From CAVUCH01 sp963763095 (GTDB taxonomy: Bacteria > Acidobacteriota > Vicinamibacteria > Vicinamibacterales > JAENWD01), in NCBI GenBank assembly GCA_963763095.1, contig CAVXNR010000030.1:124001-188000 (forward strand): a stretch of DNA of 64,000 nt, given 5' to 3'. Both the position numbers and the translations under genes were made by a program. The notes beneath the pieces were generated by a model. That model was not told where the DNA came from. It saw only the letters and a program-made list of their open reading frames with translations, and ran no database searches. Shown here piece by piece: positions 15,266 through 23,882 of the stretch (the first letter of the stretch is position 1; every line of letters begins with the position of its first letter).

Positions 15266-15329
15266 CTAAGGGCTAGGGCGGCTAAGGGCTAAGGGCTAAG
15301 GGCTAAGGGCTAGGGATAAAGGGCTAATG
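15266..15329. repeat. GGGCTAA heptanucleotide tract, one arm only
   Basis: About six copies of CTAAGGG/CTAGGG follow in register, without the complementary TTAGCCC arm seen at 4377-4418. It sits upstream of the ArsC-like gene on the opposite strand and 160 bases before the kinase gene. Confidence 0.8.
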
Positions 15330-15370
15330 CTAGCGGCGGGCGGCTGGCGGGCGAGCCAAGCGCAGCGGCC

Positions 15371-15421
15371 ACCGCCCAGCGCCCAAGCGCCCAGCGCCCA
15401 GCGCCCAATGACCGCCCACCG
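15371..15421. repeat. GCGCCCA heptanucleotide tract
   Basis: CGCCCAGCGCCCAAGCGCCC and following bases are degenerate repeats of AGCGCCC, again with seven-base periodicity. A shorter relative (CCAGCGCCAAGCGCCCAGCG) lies at 18321-18341 upstream of queE. No function can be read from sequence. Confidence 0.65.
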
Positions 15422-15491
15422 CCACCACTTGACGCCCAGCTGGCCAGCAACGAGACTCTCGTTCGTGACTCTTCATTTCCGTTAGCTACTT

Positions 15492-18239
15492 ATGGGCCTG
15501 AACGTAGGTGCACGCATCGGGACGTACGAGATCGTCGCCCTGCTCGGCCGCGGCGGCATGGGGGATGTGTGGCGCGCGCGCGACGTCACGTTGCACCGCG
15601 ATGTCGCGCTGAAAGTCGTCTCGGGGGAATTGGCGCGGACGGGTGACAGCATCGCCCGCTTCGAACGGGAAGCGCAGCTGCTCGCGTCCCTGAATCACCC
15701 GCATATCGCCGCCATCTACGGCGTTGAGCAGAGCGCCGCGGGCGTCGCCCTCGTCCTCGAGCTCGTTGAAGGACCGACCCTCGCCGACCTGATTGCACGC
15801 GGTCGGGTCGCGGTTCCCGAGACGCTCCGCATCGGACGGCAGATCGCGGAGGCCCTGGAAGCCGCGCACGATCGCGGCATCATCCATCGGGATCTGAAGC
15901 CAGCCAACGTGAAGCTCACCTCCGACAACGAGGTGAAGGTGCTCGACTTCGGCCTCGCCAAAGTCCTGGGTGAGTCGCACGGTCATCAGGATGTGACTCT
16001 CGTCACCAGTTCCGTGCTGGGGACGGAAGCGGGCGTGATCCTTGGCACGGCCGCCTACATGAGCCCCGAGCAGGCGAAGGGACAGGTGTTGGATCGGCGA
16101 TCTGACATCTGGTCGTTCGGGTCCGTCCTCTACGAGCTGCTGACCGGGCGACGTGCGTTCGAGGGGGACAGCCTCCCGGAGGTGATGGTTGCGGTCCTGA
16201 CGGCCGATGTGGACTTCGCGCGGTTGCCCGACGCCACGCCGCCGGCCGTATGTGAGCTCCTGCGGCGCTGCCTCGACAGGGATCCCAGGCAACGGCTGCG
16301 CGATATCGGCGAGGCGCGGATCCTCCTGGAGCATCCGGAGGCGCAGAAGGTCGTCCATGGCGTGGGTACTCGGGCGACCTCACGCGCGGCGCTTCTTGTG
16401 GCAGGCGGCGTGCTCGTCGGGGCCGTGGCAGCGTTAGCGGGCTTTGCCGTGTGGCCGCCCTCGCCGGAGCCGGAGGTCCGACTGGTCACGCAGGCGACAC
16501 TGCCGCTCACACCGGCGGAGCGCCTGGCGCCGGCAGCACCCCAGGGTCGGCCCACCGACAATGCGCTGACGCTCTCACCCGACGGACGGACCGTGATCTT
16601 CGCGGGCGAACGCGGCAGCGGCGATTCAGCAGAACGCATGCTGTACAGGCGGTCGCTTGATGAGGCCGTCGCGACACCGATCGCGGGCTCCGAAGGTGCG
16701 TCCGGGGCCTTCCTCTCGCCCGACGGCGCATCGGTGGCGTTTGTTGCCCCGGACGCCACGTTGCGCCGGCTGCCGGTCGCTGGTGGTGCCGCCGTCGTGG
16801 TCTGCGCGCTCAATCTGCGGGCCTTGGGCGGCAGCGTGGTGGGTGCGTCATGGGGCGATGACGGCACGATCGTCTTTGGGAGCTTCGCCGGTCCACTCTG
16901 GACCGTACGCGCGTCCGGCGGTACAGCAGTCGTAGCCACCACCATCACAGACCGGACGAACGCTTACGCGCATCGGCTGCCGCACCAGCTCCCCGGATCG
17001 CGCGGCATCATCTATATGGCCGTTGCTGATGGACTCGCGAACTACGGCCGCCTCGAGCTGATAGTCCGGGGTCTCCCGGAGCCCCGTGTGCTCGTCGACG
17101 CCGCGGCGGACGCGCGATACCTGTCTTCCGGGCACCTGGCCTTCGTCCGGCGGGGGACGCTCATGCTGATGCCCTTCGACCTCGAGGCGCTTGCCGTCAC
17201 CGGGGCAGCGTCGCCGGTGCACGACGGCGTCCTGCAGGCCATCGGTAGCGACCTCGCGCTCCAGAATACAGGCGCTGCCCGGTACGCCGTATCGAACACC
17301 GGTACGCTGGTGCATGCGCGAGGCGGACCGTTCCCTCTTGTGGCCACCCGTCTCCTGTGGCTCCACCGCGACGGCCGTACCGAACCGATAGGCGACGCAG
17401 GCAGCTCAATGCTTGGACCTCGGATGTCGCCCGATGGGACGCAGATCATCGTGGCGCAGCCTACCCGGCCTGAGCAGCCGCTGCGTGTGTATGACATCGG
17501 GCGCAAGATGTGGACCGGTTTCCCGGGTGTCACTGGCCAGGCGGCCTTCCCGGCGTGGACGCCCGATAGCCAGCGCGTCGTCTTCACCTGGTTCAACGAC
17601 GGCCGCAGCGGTCTGTACATCAGCCCCGTAGACGGCAGCACACCGCCGCGTCTCATCGTCTCCGGACCACGGCCGCGCGTCACCGGCGACGTGTCATCGG
17701 ACGGACGCATGCTGGCCTATGGTGAAACCGATGCGGCGACCGGCTCCGACATCTGGGTTGTGGCGCTCGATCGATCGACACCACCCCGGGCTCTGATGCG
17801 CGATCCGGGATTCCAAGGACAGCCCATGTTCTCGCCGGATGGCCGGTGGCTGGCGTATGCGTCGGATGTGTCGGGACGCCGGGAGGTATTCATCCAGGCG
17901 TTTCCCGGCCCCGGTGCACGGTTGCAGGCCTCATCGGGAGGGGGCGCGGCGCCAGTCTGGTCGCGAGACGGCCACTCCGTCGTCTATGCCACGCTGCCTC
18001 CTGGTGCAGCGCTGACCGAGGTGGAAATCCAGACCGTTCCATCCCTGCGTGCCGGGCGCACGAGAACCATCGCCGTCTTGCCTACGCAGGTGTCCAGGTT
18101 TGCGCGATCGCACGACGTGACCGCGGAGGGTCAGCGGTTCGTCGTCGCCACGTACGAGCCGGTCGCCGAGCGCCCCGTCACTGAACTGCAGCTCATCGAC
18201 GGATGGCTGGCCAGCGCGACCGCCCCGGGAAAGCGCTGA
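15492..18239 (+). CDS. Ser/Thr protein kinase with C-terminal WD40/TolB-like propeller
   Basis: A 915-residue receptor-type kinase. The kinase domain (about residues 12-280) has the P-loop LGRGGMGDV, the ATP lysine in VALKVV, HRDLKPANVKL, DFGLAKV, AAYMSPEQAKG and DIWSFGSVLYELL: an active Hanks-type kinase. A single membrane helix (about 298-321, LLVAGGVLVGAVAALAGFAVW) puts the rest outside. The extracytoplasmic half has PD40/TolB-like blades with recurring LSPDGRTV, SPDGASVAFV, MSPDGTQI, SPDGRWLAYASD, probably a six- or seven-blade propeller used as sensor or scaffold. Such fusions are abundant in Acidobacteriota. No partner gene is adjacent. Confidence 0.93.
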   Translation: MGLNVGARIGTYEIVALLGRGGMGDVWRARDVTLHRDVALKVVSGELARTGDSIARFEREAQLLASLNHPHIAAIYGVEQSAAGVALVLELVEGPTLADLIARGRVAVPETLRIGRQIAEALEAAHDRGIIHRDLKPANVKLTSDNEVKVLDFGLAKVLGESHGHQDVTLVTSSVLGTEAGVILGTAAYMSPEQAKGQVLDRRSDIWSFGSVLYELLTGRRAFEGDSLPEVMVAVLTADVDFARLPDATPPAVCELLRRCLDRDPRQRLRDIGEARILLEHPEAQKVVHGVGTRATSRAALLVAGGVLVGAVAALAGFAVWPPSPEPEVRLVTQATLPLTPAERLAPAAPQGRPTDNALTLSPDGRTVIFAGERGSGDSAERMLYRRSLDEAVATPIAGSEGASGAFLSPDGASVAFVAPDATLRRLPVAGGAAVVVCALNLRALGGSVVGASWGDDGTIVFGSFAGPLWTVRASGGTAVVATTITDRTNAYAHRLPHQLPGSRGIIYMAVADGLANYGRLELIVRGLPEPRVLVDAAADARYLSSGHLAFVRRGTLMLMPFDLEALAVTGAASPVHDGVLQAIGSDLALQNTGAARYAVSNTGTLVHARGGPFPLVATRLLWLHRDGRTEPIGDAGSSMLGPRMSPDGTQIIVAQPTRPEQPLRVYDIGRKMWTGFPGVTGQAAFPAWTPDSQRVVFTWFNDGRSGLYISPVDGSTPPRLIVSGPRPRVTGDVSSDGRMLAYGETDAATGSDIWVVALDRSTPPRALMRDPGFQGQPMFSPDGRWLAYASDVSGRREVFIQAFPGPGARLQASSGGGAAPVWSRDGHSVVYATLPPGAALTEVEIQTVPSLRAGRTRTIAVLPTQVSRFARSHDVTAEGQRFVVATYEPVAERPVTELQLIDGWLASATAPGKR

Positions 18240-18345
18240 CCCCGACTTCGACGTAGGTGCCAGGGCACGCGCGGCGTCGAGTGGGAGTGAGTGCATGCCC
18301 GCCGCCCATCGCGTGCCCGTCCAGCGCCAAGCGCCCAGCGCCTTG

Positions 18346-18351
18346 TACAAT
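18346..18351 (+). promoter_or_regulatory. Possible -10 box of queE
   Basis: TACAAT begins 17 bases before the queE ATG, which would give a leader of only a few bases. No convincing -35 hexamer is seen and no preQ1 riboswitch could be recognised upstream. Tentative. Confidence 0.3.
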
Positions 18352-18362
18352 GTCCTCTTCCG

Positions 18363-19004
18363 ATGCTGACCGTGAATGAGATCTTCCACTCGATCCAGGG
18401 GGAGTCCACCCGCGCGGGCGAGCGGTGCGTCTTCGTGCGGCTCACGGCGTGCGACCTGCGCTGTTCGTGGTGCGATACGCCATATGCATTTCACGAGGGT
18501 CGGAAGATGGAGCTCAGCGAGGTGCTCGCTCAGGTCGATGCCTTCGACTGCGGCATAGTGGAAGTGACCGGCGGAGAGCCGCTGCTGCAGAGGGACGCAC
18601 CGGCGCTGATGCGTGACCTGCTGGAACGCGGCAAGACCGTGTTGCTCGAAACCGGGGGCCACATCAGCCTCGATCGGGTGCCGCCGGGCGTGATCCGCAT
18701 CATGGACGTCAAGTGCCCCGGCAGCGGTGAGGCCCACCGGATGGACTGGACGAACATCGACCGGCTGCAGCCCCGCGACGAGGTCAAGTTCGTGATCAGC
18801 GACCGCGCCGACTACGAGTACTCGCGCGAGGTGGTGGCGCGCCACGCGCTCGCGGACCGCGTGACTGCCGTGCTGTTCTCGCCGGTGCACGGCGTGCTGG
18901 ACGCGCGCACGCTTGCCGAATGGGTGCTGGAGGATTCCTTGCCCGTTCGCGTGCAGCTGCAGGTGCACAAGTACATCTGGTCGCCGGAGACCCGCGGAGT
19001 GTGA
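18363..19004 (+). CDS. queE: 7-carboxy-7-deazaguanine synthase (radical SAM)
   Basis: Converts 6-carboxytetrahydropterin to CDG in the queuosine/7-deazaguanine pathway. It has 213 residues with the family start TVNEIFHSIQGESTRAG and the radical-SAM cluster motif CDLRCSWC (C-x3-C-x2-C) at about residues 31-38, followed by DTPYAF. GGEPLLQ and VLLETGG mark the SAM-binding strands. ATG 18363 matches the family N-terminus; the longer frame from 18291 adds a repeat-derived leader and is not used. queC follows, so the two form an operon; queD and queF are not in the window. Confidence 0.95.
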   Translation: MLTVNEIFHSIQGESTRAGERCVFVRLTACDLRCSWCDTPYAFHEGRKMELSEVLAQVDAFDCGIVEVTGGEPLLQRDAPALMRDLLERGKTVLLETGGHISLDRVPPGVIRIMDVKCPGSGEAHRMDWTNIDRLQPRDEVKFVISDRADYEYSREVVARHALADRVTAVLFSPVHGVLDARTLAEWVLEDSLPVRVQLQVHKYIWSPETRGV

Positions 19005-19040
19005 GGGCCGCCTCGCGGCGCCTCAGGGCAGGTGTTCCGA

Positions 19041-19712
19041 ATGTCGACCGCGGTCGTCCTTCTGAGCGGAGGTCTCGACTCCTACACCGCCGCTGCGATT
19101 CTGCAGCGGGACGGCTTCGACGTCTGCGCGCTCATCGTGCTGTACGGCCAACGGCACCTGCGTGAGATCGAATCGGCCCGGGTGGTCGCGCACGCCCTGG
19201 GCGTGCGGCAGCGCCTCGAGGTGCGTGTCGACCTGGCGGCGATTGGCGGGTCGGCCCTGACGACTGACAGCCCCGTGCCGAAGGACCGGACGATGGACGC
19301 CGCCGTCATCCCGTCAACGTACGTCCCCGCCCGGAACACCGTTTTTCTGTCGCTGGCGCTCGCGTGGGCTGAAGTCCTCGACGCGCGCGACATCGCCATT
19401 GGTGCGAACGCGCTGGATTACTCCGGCTATCCCGACTGCCGCCCCGACTACCTCGAGGCGTTCGAGCGCCTTGCGGCCCTGGCCACCCGCGCCGGCGTCG
19501 AAGGCGGCCGCTTCCGGATACACGCACCGCTGTTGCACATGAGCAAGGGGGAAATCATCCGGACCGGCCTCTCCCTCGGCCTGGACTACGGGCTCACGCA
19601 CAGCTGCTACGATCCCGACGCCGCTGGCCGTCCGTGCGGCCGCTGCGACAGCTGCGTGCTGCGCGCGAAGGGGTTTGCGGAGGCGGGGGTTGCCGACCCT
19701 CTGCGCCCCTAA
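19041..19712 (+). CDS. queC: 7-cyano-7-deazaguanine synthase
   Basis: ATP-dependent conversion of CDG to preQ0. It has 223 residues. The N-terminal PP-loop is LLSGGLDSYTAA; VPARNTVFLSLALAWAE is a conserved family stretch. The C-terminal zinc site is formed by Cys in SCYDPDAAGRPCGRCDSCVLR (four cysteines). ATG 19041 begins the family pattern directly; a GTG at 19032 would add three residues. The stop codon TAA forms the first bases of the inverted-repeat element 19710-19873. Confidence 0.95.
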   Translation: MSTAVVLLSGGLDSYTAAAILQRDGFDVCALIVLYGQRHLREIESARVVAHALGVRQRLEVRVDLAAIGGSALTTDSPVPKDRTMDAAVIPSTYVPARNTVFLSLALAWAEVLDARDIAIGANALDYSGYPDCRPDYLEAFERLAALATRAGVEGGRFRIHAPLLHMSKGEIIRTGLSLGLDYGLTHSCYDPDAAGRPCGRCDSCVLRAKGFAEAGVADPLRP

Positions 19713-19873
19713 TGCACGATGCACAATGCAGAATGCACAAATTCAGAGACTGCCTTCCGCCGCGGTTTGGTGAGCCCGTCTGCTTAGGATTGCCTGGGCG
19801 GATGGGTACACGCCGCTCGTCAACGCCCAGAGTTCGTTGAGGTTGTGCATTCTGCATCGTGCATTGTGCATTA
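19710..19873. repeat. TGCACAA-type heptad inverted-repeat element
   Basis: The left arm 19710-19740 is built of heptamers AATGCAC, GATGCAC, AATGCAG, AATGCAC. The right arm 19843-19873 is its reverse complement apart from two exchanged positions (CAATGCACGATGC versus CGATGCACAATGC). About 100 bases lie between. The arms can form a 31-bp nearly perfect hairpin. A fragment of the same repeat is found at 45659-45679. It overlaps the queC stop and precedes the AlaX-type gene. Confidence 0.85.
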
Positions 19874-19882
19874 CAGACTAAG

Positions 19883-21074
19883 TTGACTCTTCGCCTCTAC
19901 TACACCGACGCGTATCTGGCGACCTTCAGCGGCACTGTCGCTGATGTGTTCGACCTTGAGGGCCGCACGGCGGTCGTGCTCGATCGCACGGCGTTCTATC
20001 CCACTTCCGGCGGGCAGCCCTTCGACAGGGGGACGCTGGGCGGCGTGCGGGTCGACGATGTGATCGAGCTCGAGGATGGCCGCGTGGCACATGTGGTGGC
20101 GGCGCCGCTCGCACGCGGGGCGGAGGTGAATGGGGAGGTCGACTGGCCGCGGCGGTTCGATCACATGCAGCAGCACACAGGGCAGCATGTGCTCTCGGCT
20201 GCGTTCGACCGCGTGCACCGTGCGCGCACCGAGAGCTTCCATCTCGGGTCCGAGACGTGCACGATCGACCTTGCCACGGCGCTCCCGGCCGAAGCGGTGG
20301 CCGCCGCGGAGCAGGAAGCGAACCGGATCCTCTGGGAGGACCGCCCCGTCCGCGTCCGATTCGTGTCCGAGGCCGAGGCGGCGTCGCTTCCGATGCGCAA
20401 GGAGCCCGTGCGCGGCGGAACCTTGCGGCTGGTGGAGGTGGACGGGTTCGATCTCTCCGCCTGCGGCGGCACGCACGTCGTCCGCACCGGCGCAGTGGGC
20501 TTAATCGCGGTGACGGGCATCGAGCGCTTCAAAGGTGGCACCCGGGTGGAATTCGTCTGCGGCAGCCGGGTGCTGGCGCGCTTCCGCCAGCAACGGGACG
20601 TGATCGCGGGCGCCGTGCGTCGCCTGTCGGTGCTGTCCTCGGATCTCCCGGACGCCATCGACCGGCTGCAGGGCGAGTTGAGGAACCAGACGAGCGCAGG
20701 TCGTGGCCTGCAGGGCCGGCTGGTGGAATACGAAGCGGAGTGGTACGCCGCGGCGGACGTCCAGTGTCGCCGGCCTGCTCCTCGTGGCCGAACGGGTCGA
20801 CGGGTGGGATGCGCAGGGGCTGAAGGCGCTTGCGACCCGCATAGCGTCGCGGCCCCGGCATGTCGCGGTCCTTGTCAGCGGGGGCACACCGCCGCTGATC
20901 GTCGTCGCGCGCGCTGCCGACGTTGCACTCGACGCCGCCGCCATGCTGCGAGCGCTTACCGCCCGCTTCGGCGGCAAGGGCGGCGGTCGGCCCGAGCTCG
21001 CGCAGGGCGGGGGGTTCACGGCAAACGATGCCGAACTCCTGGATTTCGTGAGAACAGTCCTGGCCCAGACATAG
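19883..21074 (+). pseudogene. AlaX-type alanyl-tRNA editing protein with DHHA1 tail, frameshifted
   Basis: A stand-alone relative of the alanyl-tRNA synthetase editing domain, which hydrolyses Ser- or Gly-charged tRNA-Ala. Landmarks are AFYPTSGGQPFDRG, the zinc motif HMQQHTGQHVLSAAF (HxxxH), and the distal ligands in DLSACGGTHV (CxxxH). The C-terminal DHHA1-like part (SVAGLLLVAERVDGWDA...GGKGGGRPELAQGGG) lies in another frame, from about 20765 to 21074; one extra base near 20762-20767 explains this. The assumed start is TTG 19883 (LTLRLYYTDAYLATF). The frame that runs from here into the ankyrin gene is an artefact of the frameshift. Confidence 0.85.
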
Positions 21075-21109
21075 TCCGGACCTCACGGTTACGAGGACGC
21101 CGCCGACAG

Positions 21110-22261
21110 ATGGACCTCACGCCCCTGCCATTCGACGCCCCACTCCAGCAGTATCGTGAGCAGGCTGAGGCGCTGCGCGAGGCCTGGGACGCCGGCGACG
21201 AAGCGGCCATCCAGATCGTGAGGCACAAGCATCCGCGCTTCCTGAATCCGTCAATCCCGTGGCTTCCGAAGAAGCTGTCCGATGCCGAGGTTCGGACCGA
21301 GGTGTTCGACCTGCCGGATGCGGAGCTCACCGTCGCCCGTGCGTACGACTTCGAGAACTGGGCTCGCCTCGCCGAACACGTGGCCGCCGTCAGCCACAAG
21401 GATTCAGCCGTCTGGCGCTTCGAATCTGCGGTGGAAGCCGTGGTGCACGGCGACCTCGCCACGCTGGAGTCGCTGCTCCGCGCACATCCGGACCTGGTGC
21501 ACGCGCGCTCGACGCGCGTGACCCATTTCGACCCGACGGTGCATCGGGCTACGCTGCTGCACTACGTCGCTGCCAACGGCGTCGAGGGGTATCGCCAGAA
21601 GACACCTCAGAATGCGGTCGCGGTTGCGACGATGCTGCTCCGAGCAGGAGCGGATCCGGACGCGCTCGCGGACATGTACGGCGGTCAGCATGCGACGATG
21701 AGCCTGCTTGTCTCCAGCGACCACCCGGCTCGGGCGGGACTGCAGGTGGCGCTCGTCGACACTCTGGTCGACTTCGGCGCGGCCGTCGAGGCCGCCGGGT
21801 CGGGCGACTGGACCTCGCCGCTGATGACGGCACTGGCCTTTGGGTTCGTGATGGCCGCTGAGGCACTCGTGCGGCGCGGTGCCCGCGTCGACACGCTCGC
21901 CGCCGCCGCGGGGTTGGGCCGAGTGGCGGACACGCGCGTGATGCTCGCGACCGCAAGCCTGGACGATCGGCACCGCGCGCTAGCGCTGGCCTCCCAGCAC
22001 GGCCACGCGGACATCGTCCAGATTCTCCTCGATGCCGGGGAAGATCCGAACCGCTATAACCCCAAGGGGAACCACGATCACTCGACGCCGCTCCATCAGG
22101 CCGCGTTGTCTGGGCACGAGGAGGTGGTTCGCCTGCTGGTCGCGCGCGGCGCGCGGGTGGATATGAAAGACACGATTTATGAGAGCACGCCGCTCGGGTG
22201 GGCGCTCTACGCTGGCCGCGAACACATCGCGGAGTACTTGCGCGCGCACGGCGCGGAGTAA
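21110..22261 (+). CDS. Ankyrin-repeat protein
   Basis: A 383-residue soluble protein. The first 95 residues (MDLTPLPFDAPLQQYREQAE...AYDFENWARLAEHV) form a helical region frequently found before ankyrin repeats. About seven repeats follow, recognisable as LLHYVAANGVEGYRQ, VAVATMLLRAGADPD, LALASQHGHADIVQILLDAG and PLHQAALSGHEEVVRLLVARGA. They serve protein binding; the partner is unknown. ATG 21110 begins the conserved N-terminus. No signal peptide or membrane segment is seen. Confidence 0.85.
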   Translation: MDLTPLPFDAPLQQYREQAEALREAWDAGDEAAIQIVRHKHPRFLNPSIPWLPKKLSDAEVRTEVFDLPDAELTVARAYDFENWARLAEHVAAVSHKDSAVWRFESAVEAVVHGDLATLESLLRAHPDLVHARSTRVTHFDPTVHRATLLHYVAANGVEGYRQKTPQNAVAVATMLLRAGADPDALADMYGGQHATMSLLVSSDHPARAGLQVALVDTLVDFGAAVEAAGSGDWTSPLMTALAFGFVMAAEALVRRGARVDTLAAAAGLGRVADTRVMLATASLDDRHRALALASQHGHADIVQILLDAGEDPNRYNPKGNHDHSTPLHQAALSGHEEVVRLLVARGARVDMKDTIYESTPLGWALYAGREHIAEYLRAHGAE

Positions 22262-22263
22262 GT

Positions 22264-23805
22264 TCAGCGTGTGAACGCGGCGAGCCTGAGCACGGCCGCG
22301 TCCACCACTTTGTAGATCTCGTCCGACGTCGCCTTCACGTTGTTCACGATGATCGAGAACACCAGCTGCTCTCCGTTGGCCGCGGGCACGTACCCGGAGA
22401 GTGCGCGCACGTTCGAGATCGCTCCTGTCTTCGCGCGAACCCGTCCCTCGCCCTGCGTGCCTACGAAGCGTTTCTGAAGCGTCCCTGCCTGCCCGCCGAC
22501 TGCGAGCGCCTCGACCCACGCGTCGCGATGGCGCGGGTCGTCGTACATCCGCCGCAGGATGGCCACGATCAAATCAGCGGTGGCGTAGTTGTAGCGCGAC
22601 AGTCCGGACCCGTCTGCCATCACGAACCCGTCGAGAGGAGCGCCCCATGCCTTCAACACGCTGAGAACGGCCGCCTTGCCGTCTGCTGCTGTTGCGGCAC
22701 GTCCGTCGACGCGACCGACGGCCCGGAGCAGCGTCTCGCCATACAAGTTCTGGCTCGCCTTCATCAGCGGGTGGGCGATCTCCCGGAGCGGGGGTGAGCC
22801 GTACTGGACCAACGGCGCACCCGTGCGGCCCACGCTGCCGGGCGGGAGGTCGTCGATATCAACCGTGCCGCCGTGGATGGTGATACCGCGCCGCTCCATG
22901 GCAGCCGCGAGCAGTCCCAGAACGTATGCGGTGGGGTTGTCGACGGCCATTGAACGCACCACTGCCGACCCTGAGGGAATGTTGCCGGTGACGTGGACGA
23001 GGAACGCGCCCGGGGTCCGGCGGGTTTCAATGGTCAGTGGTGAACCCCGTTCGCCTGTGACCGCATGATTGTCGATGGCCCAACCGCTGCCCGGCGTGGC
23101 GAACGCGACCCCGGCTGGCGCTCCGGGGCTGGCGCCTGCCGCGACGCTGAGCGTGACCGCGTCTTCGTAGACCTGCAGCGCGCCAATCGGGGCCGAGTAG
23201 CCGTCGTGCAGGTCCTCCCACGACCACCCCTGGCCGAAGCTCTGCTCGTCGAACGCGTTGTCATCGCCGACCAGCCGGCCAGCGACACGGCGGACGCCGA
23301 GGGCTGCCAGCTGGTCGGCCCAGCCCTCCAGCACCGCGACAGGCTCTACCTGGCGTCCATTCAGGCTCGGATCGCCGCTGCCGCTAACAACCAGGTCACC
23401 ACGCACTGTGCCGTCCACGATGGGTCCCGTTGCGGCGAGAGTGGTCCGGAAGGCGTAGTCCCACCCCAGGCGCTCCGCGGCGGCGGCGAGCGTCGGAATC
23501 TTCATGTTCGACGCCGGCATCACCAGCCGGTCGGCGTTGTACCGGAACAGCACATCGTGCCGATCGAGGGAGCCAACGTGGACGGCTACGAGACCGTGCT
23601 CCACAGCGGGGGCGGCGAAGATGCGGGCCAGATCCGACTGCAGGGTGCGGACGTGGCGCTCGCGTGCGTCGATGACAGAGGGGCGTGCGAGCGGATCGCG
23701 CAGGCGGGCAGCGCAGGCGGGCGTACAAACGAGAACGGCGGCAAGGCACGCCGCCGCCCACGATCGCACCCGCCGGGACTGAAGTCCAGGCGCCACACTT
23801 CCCAT
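22264..23805 (-). CDS. dacB: D-alanyl-D-alanine carboxypeptidase/endopeptidase (PBP4, S13 family)
   Basis: A 513-residue penicillin-binding protein that trims peptidoglycan peptides in the periplasm. The three catalytic motifs are SNMK (in MPASNMKIPTLAAAAERLG), SxN-type SRYN (DGSGLSRYN) and KTG (RVRAKTGAISNVRALSGY). A hydrophobic signal segment (AAACLAAVLVCTPACA) precedes the domain. The ATG at 23805 places a palindromic repeat (23771-23798) inside the coding sequence; GTG 23769 is an alternative start beyond it. Convergent with the ankyrin gene, with two bases between stops. Confidence 0.9.
   Translation of the reverse strand: MGSVAPGLQSRRVRSWAAACLAAVLVCTPACAARLRDPLARPSVIDARERHVRTLQSDLARIFAAPAVEHGLVAVHVGSLDRHDVLFRYNADRLVMPASNMKIPTLAAAAERLGWDYAFRTTLAATGPIVDGTVRGDLVVSGSGDPSLNGRQVEPVAVLEGWADQLAALGVRRVAGRLVGDDNAFDEQSFGQGWSWEDLHDGYSAPIGALQVYEDAVTLSVAAGASPGAPAGVAFATPGSGWAIDNHAVTGERGSPLTIETRRTPGAFLVHVTGNIPSGSAVVRSMAVDNPTAYVLGLLAAAMERRGITIHGGTVDIDDLPPGSVGRTGAPLVQYGSPPLREIAHPLMKASQNLYGETLLRAVGRVDGRAATAADGKAAVLSVLKAWGAPLDGFVMADGSGLSRYNYATADLIVAILRRMYDDPRHRDAWVEALAVGGQAGTLQKRFVGTQGEGRVRAKTGAISNVRALSGYVPAANGEQLVFSIIVNNVKATSDEIYKVVDAAVLRLAAFTR
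23771..23798. repeat. GGGACTGAAGTCC palindrome at the dacB 5' end
   Basis: CGCCGGGACTGAAGTCCAGG followed by CGCCAC belongs to the same GTGGNGCCGG..ACT..AGT..CCGGC family as 23846-23878. It falls within the first codons of dacB if ATG 23805 is used. Confidence 0.7.
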
Positions 23806-23845
23806 GACACGCCCGTGGGGCCTGAAGGCTGCGCTCTCGGTGCGC

Positions 23846-23878
23846 GTGTGGCGCCGGCACTTCAGTGCCGGCGGACAC
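23846..23878. repeat. GCCGGCACTTCAGTGCCGGC palindromic repeat
   Basis: A 20-base near-perfect palindrome (GCCGGCACT-TC-AGTGCCGGC) flanked by GTGTG and GGACAC, lying between the DUF4340 gene stop and dacB. The operon of DUF4340 and Gld genes could terminate here. Confidence 0.8.
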
Positions 23879-23882
23879 TCCG

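Noticed and set aside
18240..18362. preQ1 riboswitch before queE
   Set aside because: No small H-type pseudoknot with the conserved A-rich tail was found; the region is mostly GCGCCCA-type repeat.
19859..22261. An 800-codon open frame joining an AlaX-type editing domain to ankyrin repeats
   Set aside because: The middle 110 codons are Arg/Gly-rich shadow sequence, and the DHHA1 end of the AlaX gene is intact in another frame up to 21074. The fusion results from a frameshift near 20765.
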